Under the pieces are notes generated by a model, which did not search any database, was not told where the DNA came from, and saw only the letters and a list, made by a program, of their open reading frames with translations. A program made the translations under genes and the position numbers. Of a DNA stretch of 64,000 nucleotides, positions 7,985 through 15,644 are shown one piece after another (the stretch's first letter is position 1; each line of letters starts with the position of its first letter). The stretch covers positions 372,001-436,000 of the forward strand of contig NZ_PYAS01000004.1 in the NCBI RefSeq assembly GCF_003014695.1. Direction: 5' to 3'. The DNA is from Dyadobacter jiangsuensis. Its GTDB lineage: Bacteria; Bacteroidota; Bacteroidia; Cytophagales; Spirosomataceae.

Positions 7985-10900
7985 ATGAAGAAACTGATAC
8001 TGCCAATTGTTCCGTTGGTAATGACAGGTATCCTGGTTTTCAGTCCGGGCAGGCATGCAGTGGCTTCCGGTAAAGGCCGGATGATGTTGGAGAGGCCGAC
8101 CCGCGCATTGACCGTGACGGGGAAGGTGGTAGACGAGACCGGTCAGCCGTTGCTGGGTGTAACGGTGTTGGAAAAAGGCACCAACAAAGGTACTGTAACT
8201 GATGCAGCGGGTACGTTCTCGCTTGAAGCAGGTTCCGGCGCGACGTTGGTGTTCTCATTTGTGGGCTTCATCGCGCAGGAAGTAGTGGTATCGGGCAATG
8301 CACCGCTGGCCGTTACTTTGAAAGAGAATGCGATGATGCTGAACGAGTTTGTAGCGGTAGGTTATTCGACCATGCGTAAGAGCGACCTCACCGGTGCTAT
8401 TTCGAGTGTAAAGGCAAAAGAATTGAACCTCAGCTCACCCACTGTCGGCCAGGCATTGGTCGGTAAAGTGGCTGGTGTGCAGATCTCGCAGGTGAGCGGT
8501 GCGCCTTATGTGGGCACGAAGATCCGCGTGCGTGGCGTGGGTTCGGTGAACGCGAGTTCGGATCCATTGTATGTGATCGATGGCTACCCGGCCGGTAACG
8601 ACGTTTTCATTAACCCGAATGATATCGAATCGATTGACATCCTCAAAGATGCGGCGTCGGCGGCCATTTACGGCTCACGTGCCGCGGGTGGGGTGGTGCT
8701 CATCACGACCAAGAGAGGTAAGGAAGGCAAAGGCCGGCTGGAATATGAATACCAGTTTGGCGTGAACCAGCTCAGCAAGAAGGTCGATCTTTTGAATGCC
8801 TCTGAATTTGGCCAGCTGATGATCGATGGCCGCAACGCGAGCTACCGAGACCTGATGGTGAATGCGGGCAAGACCTGGAACGACGGCATGTATTCGGACG
8901 ACAATGCAACCCGTATCAAAAACGTGGGTAATGCGGGTTCTGTAAGCATTCCGACCGATTTGTACGACTTCGCGAACCAGAAGCTGATCACTCCAAAATA
9001 CAATACCGATTGGCAAAACGAACTTTACCGCAATGCGCCCGTACACCGTCATAATATCTCGTTTTCCGGTGGAAAGAACGGCTTGCGGTACGCGATCAGC
9101 GGCGGGCAGCTCAACCAGCAGGGGATTATCCTGAGCACAGGCCAGCACCGGACCAATTTCCGGACGAACCTGGATGCAGATGTGACCAAGAAACTGAAAG
9201 TAGGCGCTAACCTCGCATTCACCTACAATACCAATCGCGAAGTGCAGGAGGGCCGTTTCGACAAGGGGCCTATCCTTGGCGCGTTGATTTACATGCCGAT
9301 TTTCAAGGCATACAATGAGGACGGAAGCCTGGCGAAAAACGAGGCCGCTTCACTGAGCTCGGCATACGGCTACCAGTCTATCGAAAACCCGGTGGCATTG
9401 GCGACCGAAACGCATATTAATCGTCGCGGCCAGCGTGGTACATTCAGCGGTTTTGCCACTTACGAGATTATCCCTGATCTGAATTTCAAGGTTAACCTCG
9501 GTTTGCAGACCTACAATGAGAAGTACGAATTCTATTCTCCTACCAGCCTGAGTAGCGGTGCCAACCCTCCGGGATCACCACAGGCGATCGCCGCCGCGAA
9601 TGCGGTATCGCAGATGACGACGCAAATGGACAAGCTCGCGGAGTTTACTTTGAACTACAAAAAACAACTCGGCAAGCACAGTATTGATGGTTTGGTGGGT
9701 TACACGGCGCAGGAAAATAACCGTGACATCGTTTCAGTAACGGCCCGCGGATTTTCCAATGACCGTATCGAGGAAATTACCGGAAAAGGAGCGGACGCAA
9801 CCCTTTTTGCGTTGAATACCGGAGCGGATCAAACCGGCAAGGTAAACTGGACGCTGCTTTCCTACCTGGCACGCGCGGCATACAACTACGACGGGAAGTA
9901 TTATCTGACTGCCACTTTCCGTACCGATGGCTCGTCGCGTTTCGGCCCGAACAACCGCTGGGGTAACTTCCCGTCGGTGTCTGCCGGCTGGAACATTTCC
10001 AACGAGGATTTCTACAAAAATGCATTAGGCAATACTTCTACACTTAAACTGCGCGCAAGCTGGGGATTGAGCGGCAACAACAATATCGGTAACTACAACT
10101 TCCTGCAAACCATGGCCGCTCCCGGCGGCGTGGTGTATGGAAACGGTTCCGTCAATACCGCTATGTGGGCAACGGGCATCAAGGACCTGAACCTGGGCTG
10201 GGAATCGACTTCGCAGTACAACTTCGGTGCGGACCTGGGCTTGTTTAACGACCGGTTGTCGATCATGGCGAATTACTACATCAGCCGCTCGTTCAATCTG
10301 TTGTTTAATCAGCCGTTGTCGGCCATTTCCGGTGCATCGACCATCCTGACCAACCTTCGCAATTCGAAAGTACAGAACAAGGGTATCGACCTGCAAGTGG
10401 ACGCCCGCGTGATTTCCACCAAGGATTTTGACCTGAACATAGCCGGTAACATTTCTGTGAACCGCAACAAGGTACTCGATATGGGCGGCGCCAGCACGAT
10501 CATTACCAACGGTGCCGAGCGTTCTTACCTGACGCACATCACGCAGGAAGGGCAGCCGATCGGGATGTTTTATGGCTTTAAGGTGAAGGGAATGGTACGC
10601 GAGAAGGATATGGAGAATATTGCCGCCGACAATGCGGTGTATAATTCTTCGACGCAATCGTTCCCTGCGGGTTATCAGCTCAAAGGACCTGCGCGTTCGA
10701 CGGCCTCGACCAACCCGCTTCGTCCGGGCGACCTGTATTTTGAGGATGTGAACAATGACGGTGTGGTAAACGATGCCGACAAGCGCGTAATAGGCTCGCC
10801 GCATGCGAAATTTACTTACGGTTTCGCGATTACGGCCAGCTATAAGAGCTTCGATTTCAGCTCGTCATTCAATGGAACTTATGGCAACAAGGTACTCGAC

Positions 10901-11317
10901 GGCCAGGATTACTATCTCTACAACATGGAAGGATCGGGTAACCAGTACGCCAAAGTGGCTAACCGCTACCGTTCGGAATCGCAGCCGGGCGACGGGCACG
11001 TATACCGCGCCTCACGCGGAGGGACGCAAAGCAACAGCACGCGTTTGTCGACCTTCTACTTGCAGGACGGCTCATTCCTGAGATGTACCAACCTCACATT
11101 GGGTTACAACATGAACAGCATCGGCAGCCTGACCAACAATGCCATCAGCGCATTGCGTGTGTATGTAGGTGTGGACAATGCTTTCACTTTGACCAAATAC
11201 CTGGGCTACAACCCGGAGGTGGATTACAACAACGGGGCTAACCTGACGCCGGGTGTCGATTACGGGAAATACCCGCTCGTGCGTGCCTACAACATCGGTG
11301 CCCGTATTACATTTTAA
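7985..11317 (+). CDS. SusC/RagA-family TonB-dependent receptor (pair 1)
   Basis: An 1110-residue outer-membrane importer that moves oligomers bound by its SusD partner into the periplasm using TonB energy. It has a signal peptide, then a carboxypeptidase-regulatory-like domain at about residues 43-125 (VTGKVVDETGQPLLGVTVLE), then the plug at about 130-245 with YVIDGYPAG, NPNDIESIDILKDAASAAIY and VLITTKRG, then a 22-strand-type barrel ending in an aromatic strand (GARITF). There is no N-terminal STN domain, so it is not built for FecR/sigma transduction. The SusD gene follows after 12 bases. The substrate cannot be inferred because no glycosidase is linked. Confidence 0.95.
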   Translation: MKKLILPIVPLVMTGILVFSPGRHAVASGKGRMMLERPTRALTVTGKVVDETGQPLLGVTVLEKGTNKGTVTDAAGTFSLEAGSGATLVFSFVGFIAQEVVVSGNAPLAVTLKENAMMLNEFVAVGYSTMRKSDLTGAISSVKAKELNLSSPTVGQALVGKVAGVQISQVSGAPYVGTKIRVRGVGSVNASSDPLYVIDGYPAGNDVFINPNDIESIDILKDAASAAIYGSRAAGGVVLITTKRGKEGKGRLEYEYQFGVNQLSKKVDLLNASEFGQLMIDGRNASYRDLMVNAGKTWNDGMYSDDNATRIKNVGNAGSVSIPTDLYDFANQKLITPKYNTDWQNELYRNAPVHRHNISFSGGKNGLRYAISGGQLNQQGIILSTGQHRTNFRTNLDADVTKKLKVGANLAFTYNTNREVQEGRFDKGPILGALIYMPIFKAYNEDGSLAKNEAASLSSAYGYQSIENPVALATETHINRRGQRGTFSGFATYEIIPDLNFKVNLGLQTYNEKYEFYSPTSLSSGANPPGSPQAIAAANAVSQMTTQMDKLAEFTLNYKKQLGKHSIDGLVGYTAQENNRDIVSVTARGFSNDRIEEITGKGADATLFALNTGADQTGKVNWTLLSYLARAAYNYDGKYYLTATFRTDGSSRFGPNNRWGNFPSVSAGWNISNEDFYKNALGNTSTLKLRASWGLSGNNNIGNYNFLQTMAAPGGVVYGNGSVNTAMWATGIKDLNLGWESTSQYNFGADLGLFNDRLSIMANYYISRSFNLLFNQPLSAISGASTILTNLRNSKVQNKGIDLQVDARVISTKDFDLNIAGNISVNRNKVLDMGGASTIITNGAERSYLTHITQEGQPIGMFYGFKVKGMVREKDMENIAADNAVYNSSTQSFPAGYQLKGPARSTASTNPLRPGDLYFEDVNNDGVVNDADKRVIGSPHAKFTYGFAITASYKSFDFSSSFNGTYGNKVLDGQDYYLYNMEGSGNQYAKVANRYRSESQPGDGHVYRASRGGTQSNSTRLSTFYLQDGSFLRCTNLTLGYNMNSIGSLTNNAISALRVYVGVDNAFTLTKYLGYNPEVDYNNGANLTPGVDYGKYPLVRAYNIGARITF

Positions 11318-11329
11318 GCAGCAGAAGAG

Positions 11330-12871
11330 ATGATCAAGCGTAAATACATTTTCAATACATTGTTTTCAGCATTCGGACTGGTGGCCCTGGCGGGATGTTC
11401 CAACGATTTCCTCGATCAGGAAAATCCGAATGCGGTGTCGGCGCCTACCTTTTACAGGACGCCCGACGACGTGGCTCTGGCCATAAATGGGATCTACAAT
11501 TCGCTTCGCGATGGTAATGGGATCGGCGAAAACAGCGGGTTGTTCAGCGAGGAACGTTCCGATAATACCGGCCGCAACGACAACCAGTCGAATGCGGGCG
11601 AGCCGTTCCAGTTCAACGATTTTTCGCTGTTGCCCAGCAATACTTACCTGAAAAACCACTGGCTGACGCTCTTCCAGATGGTAACGCGCTGCAACCAGGT
11701 GCTGGCGGGTATCGAGCGCGTGACTTTTACGGATGCCAACCTGAAAGAGCAGTATAAGGCCGAGGCGAAGTTTATCCGTGCATTGACTTACTTCCACCTC
11801 GTGCGCAAATGGGGCGATGTGCCTTTGGTTACCAAAGAATTGCTCAGTACTGATGAGGTAACTGCCGCGACGTTCCGCGAGAAGCAGGATGTCGTGTACA
11901 ACCAGATTGCACAGGACCTGAAAGACGCCGTAGCTTCGACTTTGCCGGACAAACAGACTGCCAACACGAAAGGTAAGGTGACCAAAGCTGCCGCCAATGC
12001 ATTGCTGGGGCAGGTGTACCTCACCATGGCGACTACGCTGGATGCTGCCAACCGCACGGCTAACCTGAACGAGGCTAAAAAATACCTGATGGCGTCGTAC
12101 AACCTGCGCTCATTCGGCGAATTGAAGGAAGTTCCTTATGTTGATGTGTTCGATGTGGCTAAGAAATCGACCAATGCGGAGATTATTTTCCAGGTAGTGA
12201 ACAAGCAAGGCGATATCAACTTCTCGTCTTCGATCGCTCGTAACAACCAGGCGAAAGGCGAAACGATCAATTCACTGTTCGCGTCGTCGGGCTCGGGCGG
12301 TAATGTTACGCCAGATCTTGTGCAGGATTACGAGGAAGGCGATGTGAGAAAAGACTTTTCGATCAAATTTGCCAACGACCCGATCGTGAAGGATTATTTT
12401 ATCACCAAATACCGCGACGCCAGCTCAGCGGCGACTACCAACGGCTACGGCGGCAACGACTGGATACTGATCCGCTACGCCGACGTGATCCTGATGCTCG
12501 CCGAGGTGAATATGCAATTGGGCGACGAGCCGACTGCTATTGGTTTCCTGGACCAGGTGCGTGAGCGTGCGGGCCTGCCGAAATACGCGGCTTCCAAAGC
12601 CAATGCAGATTACGCCGCGAAATACCCAACCCTGAAACTCGCTATCCTGCACGAGCGTCGTGCGGAGCTGGCATTCGAAAACCATCGCTGGTTCGACCTG
12701 CTGCGCTTCTTCACGACCGACGAGCTGGTGACTTATTTCAAAAGCAAAAAACAGGAGGATTTCGGTATTGCGAAACTCAGCAATTTTGGAAAGAAGGACC
12801 GTTACTATCCGATCCCGTTTGACGAAACCAAACTGAACCCGGAGAAAATGTACCAGAACGAAGGTTACTAA
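11330..12871 (+). CDS. SusD/RagB-family substrate-binding lipoprotein (pair 1)
   Basis: A 513-residue surface lipoprotein; the signal ends at LAGC (Cys23) followed by SNDFLDQENPN, the usual SusD start. The TPR-like core includes AEAKFIRALTYFHLVRKWGDVPLV (about residues 145-168). The C-terminal half carries DWILIRYADVILMLAEV and HERRAELAFENHRWFDLLR, both SusD hallmarks. It forms the lid on the SusC barrel encoded immediately upstream. A terminator follows, so the pair forms a two-gene unit. Confidence 0.95.
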   Translation: MIKRKYIFNTLFSAFGLVALAGCSNDFLDQENPNAVSAPTFYRTPDDVALAINGIYNSLRDGNGIGENSGLFSEERSDNTGRNDNQSNAGEPFQFNDFSLLPSNTYLKNHWLTLFQMVTRCNQVLAGIERVTFTDANLKEQYKAEAKFIRALTYFHLVRKWGDVPLVTKELLSTDEVTAATFREKQDVVYNQIAQDLKDAVASTLPDKQTANTKGKVTKAAANALLGQVYLTMATTLDAANRTANLNEAKKYLMASYNLRSFGELKEVPYVDVFDVAKKSTNAEIIFQVVNKQGDINFSSSIARNNQAKGETINSLFASSGSGGNVTPDLVQDYEEGDVRKDFSIKFANDPIVKDYFITKYRDASSAATTNGYGGNDWILIRYADVILMLAEVNMQLGDEPTAIGFLDQVRERAGLPKYAASKANADYAAKYPTLKLAILHERRAELAFENHRWFDLLRFFTTDELVTYFKSKKQEDFGIAKLSNFGKKDRYYPIPFDETKLNPEKMYQNEGY

Positions 12872-12892
12872 AACCTGAACCGGACTATTGCC

Positions 12893-12923
12893 AGCCCTGC
12901 GTTAATAAGCGCAGGGCTTTTTT
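12893..12923 (+). terminator. Rho-independent terminator after SusD (pair 1)
   Basis: AGCCCTGCG (12893-12901) pairs perfectly with CGCAGGGCT (12910-12918), an 8-base loop, then a run of six T. It lies between convergent genes. Confidence 0.88.
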
Positions 12924-12928
12924 GCTTA

Positions 12929-13681
12929 TTACCCGGCGATTTCCACGTGCAGCCCGCTTTGCTGCAATGCAGTGGTTTTGGCAGCGTCGGCATTGGTAAT
13001 GAGGGTATGAATGGCCGAAAGCTCCGCGAATTTTACATAGCTGTCTTTGCCGATTTTGGATGCATCGCAAAGCAGCATTACCTGGCCCGCATTGCGGATA
13101 AATGCGGTGGTAATGGTCGATTCGTGTTCGCTGTGCGCGGTAAGGCCGTTTTCTGTGGATAGGCCATCCACACCGATGAACGCCTTGTGTGCGTGGTAGC
13201 CGTTAATATGCTGCACCGCCTTGTCGCCGTGAACGGCTTTTCGCGCCTTGTTCAGTTCCCCGCCGATGAGGTTGATCTGAATTGAGGGCACATCGATCAG
13301 TTCTGCTAAAATGGGCAGCGAGTTGGTAATCACCCGAATGCTTTTCTTTTTCAAGAACCGGCACATTTGAAATACGGTGCTGCCGCAATCGAGAAAGATA
13401 ATGTCGCCATCCTGCACGAAAGAGGCCGCCTTTTCGGCGATCTGCTCTTTGACAGGATTATTCACGCCCGATTTCTCCGAAAACCCGGTCAGTACCGGGT
13501 TCTCCATTTTCATGGCGCCTCCGTGCGTACGTATGAGCAATCCTTCCTCCGCGATGTCGCCCAGGTCACGCCGGATCGTCGCCGGCGAAGCTTCCAGTAT
13601 TTCGGCCAGCTCAAACACGGTGAGGCTCTCCACATCGTCCAGTGCGGTGAGAATTTTTTTCTTCCGTTCTTGAAAGTTCAT
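12929..13681 (-). CDS. DeoR/GlpR-family transcriptional repressor
   Basis: A 250-residue regulator. An N-terminal DeoR helix-turn-helix is at about residues 4-55 (VFELAEILEASPATIRRDL, then RTHGGA). A DeoRC sugar-phosphate sensor domain is at about 75-235, with FLDCGSTVFQM, VITNSLPILAELID, GVDGLSTENGLTAH and MLLCDASKIG. Members repress sugar or nucleoside catabolic genes until a phosphorylated sugar binds. Its own start codon is 15 bases from a 38-bp palindrome (13697-13734), so autoregulation is likely. It is divergent from the DUF4406 gene, the nearest candidate target. Confidence 0.92.
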   Translation of the reverse strand: MNFQERKKKILTALDDVESLTVFELAEILEASPATIRRDLGDIAEEGLLIRTHGGAMKMENPVLTGFSEKSGVNNPVKEQIAEKAASFVQDGDIIFLDCGSTVFQMCRFLKKKSIRVITNSLPILAELIDVPSIQINLIGGELNKARKAVHGDKAVQHINGYHAHKAFIGVDGLSTENGLTAHSEHESTITTAFIRNAGQVMLLCDASKIGKDSYVKFAELSAIHTLITNADAAKTTALQQSGLHVEIAG

Positions 13682-13691
13682 AGTAAATGTT

Positions 13692-13699
13692 TACTTTTG
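13692..13699 (+). promoter_or_regulatory. -7 box toward the DUF4406 gene, overlapping the palindrome
   Basis: TACTTTTG on the plus strand matches TAnnTTTG, and its last three bases are the first three bases of the palindrome. Repressor binding there would block this promoter directly. The leader to the ATG at 13824 would be about 120 bases. Confidence 0.4.
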
Positions 13700-13734
13700 A
13701 TCAATATTAATCAATTTTGATTAATATTGATCAA
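13697..13734. promoter_or_regulatory. 38-bp near-perfect palindrome, probable DeoR operator
   Basis: TTGATCAATATTAATCAA (13697-13714) is separated by TT from its exact reverse complement TTGATTAATATTGATCAA (13717-13734). Each 18-bp arm is itself nearly palindromic (TTGATnAATATTnATCAA), so the site could hold two dimers or one tetramer. It lies between the DeoR-family regulator and the divergent DUF4406 gene. Confidence 0.8.
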
Positions 13735-13765
13735 TCTATTAGCTTTGAATGGCATTAATGCTCGC

Positions 13766-13773
13766 CAAAAGTA
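13766..13773 (-). promoter_or_regulatory. -7 box of the DeoR-family repressor
   Basis: The minus strand reads TACTTTTG. The predicted transcript start is near 13760, so the palindrome would lie in the transcribed leader and act as a roadblock or hairpin. Confidence 0.45.
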
Positions 13774-13823
13774 GCATATATGATCAGTTTTAATAAAATC
13801 ATTTCACTTAAATCAAATCAGCC

Positions 13824-14189
13824 ATGAGTGGATTAATGATCCTGGTTGCCGGACCGTACCGGTCGGGGACGAATGACGATCCTGTTTTAATGCGTAAAAA
13901 CCTCGATTACCTGGAATCAGTGACGTTGCAGCTATTTCGTGCCGGGCATCTGCCGGTGATCGGGGAATGGGTAGCGCTTCCCCTGCTCAAACTGGCAGGC
14001 TCCAAAGTGCCGGGCGATGCGCCTTACGAAGAGATTTTGTACCCGGTAGCCGGGCGCCTTTTGCACAAGTGCGACGCAATCCTAAGATTAAAAGGGGAAT
14101 CAAAAGGCGCTGATGAAGATATCAGGATCGGCCGCGAACGCGGTTTACAGATTTACTACGACCTTGCTGATGTGCCCGGCTGCGGGTGA
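13824..14189 (+). CDS. DUF4406 nucleoside-deoxyribosyltransferase-like protein
   Basis: A 121-residue small cytoplasmic protein. It begins MILVAGPYRSG, the nucleotide-binding start of the nucleoside 2-deoxyribosyltransferase superfamily, and later carries VIGEWVALP, YEEILYPVAGRLLHKCDAIL and KGADEDIRIGRERGLQIYY, the pattern of DUF4406. Family members are thought to act on nucleosides or related glycosidic bonds, but few are characterised. Its head-to-head position with the DeoR-type regulator across a shared operator suggests it is that regulator's target. Its stop codon abuts the stop codon of the convergent kinase with no gap. Confidence 0.75.
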   Translation: MSGLMILVAGPYRSGTNDDPVLMRKNLDYLESVTLQLFRAGHLPVIGEWVALPLLKLAGSKVPGDAPYEEILYPVAGRLLHKCDAILRLKGESKGADEDIRIGRERGLQIYYDLADVPGCG

Positions 14190-15554
14190 TCATAGCAAAT
14201 TAGGCTGGCGTGCCTTGTTTTTGTCGAACATTGGTACCGAGATGTAGAAACAAGTTCCAGCTCCCGGCATGCTTTCCAGCCAGATTTTTCCTTTCTGGGC
14301 TTTGATGAACTCCATGCAGAGCATCAGGCCCAGGCCAACCCCTTTCTCGTTGTTGGTACCGAAGGTCGACTCGACATTGAGTGAAAAGACCGACTGCTGT
14401 TTTTCCCAGGACATCCCAATGCCGTCGTCTTGCACGGAAATAAGGCAATTGTTGCCCTGTGCTTCGGCCTTCACCATAATATGGCCGTCCACGCCGGTGA
14501 ATTTGATGGCATTTCCCACGATATTCCGTAGGATCAGCTGCATCATGTCGCTATCGGCGTAAATACTGGCGGATGGGTCAAAATAGTAGTCGAGGGTGAT
14601 GTTTTTCCGGGCCGCAATATTGCGTTCCAGGTTGAGCGTCGGTTCGAAAAGCGATTGCACATTCAGGTATTCCATGTGTGCTGAAACCCCGTGCAGCTGT
14701 GATTTCGACCAGTCGAGCAGCTTGGAGAGCATTGCCAGTGTGTTTTTGGTCGAATTGAGGAGTTCGTTTTCGATGTCGAGCTTTTGTTCTTCTTCCAGTT
14801 CGTGCTGCGTAAGCAATTCGAGGAAATTCTGAATGCTTGCCAGCGGCGAACGCAGGTCGTGCGCGACGATGGACATCAGCTTGTTTTTCTCTGCATTCAG
14901 CTTTTCGAGTTCTTCATTCTGTTTAACAATCTGAGTGTTTTGCAATTCTATCGCCTTCGATTTTTCGAGGGTGGATAGTTTTTCGTTTTCATAACTTCCC
15001 CTGATGTAATGGATGCAGAAATAGGTAATGGCTGCAACCACCGCGTACGCCGACATGTGGTCGACAAAGCGGTTGGAGCGGGTCGTGTACGTATCCGGAA
15101 CCAGGTGAGGGTAATAGAATTCGATGAGATTGAGGATGATCAGGACCGTGACGTTGATCGGTATCCACACTTTATACTGGTCCGCAGGGCTGATAGCGAT
15201 GCTGAGCAGCAGAAAGAGCAGGAAGAACAGGTCGGTAGGCCCGCGCAGGCCCGAATTGAGAAAATAGTTGACCAAAAACAGCGATAACCCGACAATGTTG
15301 GCGATCAATGTGCTGACACTGACCATATTCTTGAAGCGGGACGCATAGTACAGCGCCATCGTGATCAACAAAACGATAAGACTGGCCAATGCTATTTTGG
15401 GCAGTCCTATCGCATAGTTGAACGGTACATTATAAAGTAGTGCGAAGGTCGAGATCAGGCATACCGAATGGAAAATACGGGCGTTCATCGGAAACACCGA
15501 GGGGTCACCGGATAGGTTAATCCAAGTTCGATAGATTGAATCTTTGAGAGGCAA
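14190..15554 (-). CDS. Membrane-bound sensor histidine kinase
   Basis: A 454-residue kinase. About six hydrophobic segments fill residues 28-185 (for example SVCLISTFALLYNVPFNYAI and LFFLLFLLLSIAI). A short coiled coil at 190-220 leads to HisKA with IVAHDLRSPLASIQ (phosphorylated His232) and an HATPase_c domain with NAIKF, DDGIGM and GVGLGLMLC. No receiver is attached and no response regulator is adjacent, so the partner is unlinked. The only upstream start is a TTG at 15554. An ATG at 15488 would remove WINLSGDPSVFP, which looks like part of the conserved N-terminus, so I keep TTG. Confidence 0.88.
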   Translation of the reverse strand: MPLKDSIYRTWINLSGDPSVFPMNARIFHSVCLISTFALLYNVPFNYAIGLPKIALASLIVLLITMALYYASRFKNMVSVSTLIANIVGLSLFLVNYFLNSGLRGPTDLFFLLFLLLSIAISPADQYKVWIPINVTVLIILNLIEFYYPHLVPDTYTTRSNRFVDHMSAYAVVAAITYFCIHYIRGSYENEKLSTLEKSKAIELQNTQIVKQNEELEKLNAEKNKLMSIVAHDLRSPLASIQNFLELLTQHELEEEQKLDIENELLNSTKNTLAMLSKLLDWSKSQLHGVSAHMEYLNVQSLFEPTLNLERNIAARKNITLDYYFDPSASIYADSDMMQLILRNIVGNAIKFTGVDGHIMVKAEAQGNNCLISVQDDGIGMSWEKQQSVFSLNVESTFGTNNEKGVGLGLMLCMEFIKAQKGKIWLESMPGAGTCFYISVPMFDKNKARQPNLL

Positions 15555-15644
15555 GATGTGTAGGGTTTCTTTCCTACAAATATAACGTACGCATTTTCAT
15601 TAAACACAAGTAGAATTAATATTAATTGCCGTGTGGAGATCTAT

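Noticed and set aside
13697..13734. Palindrome as a transcription terminator or replication/recombination site
   Set aside because: It is AT-rich without a T-tract and sits in a divergent promoter region next to a DeoR regulator; operator is the simpler reading, and no recombinase is nearby.
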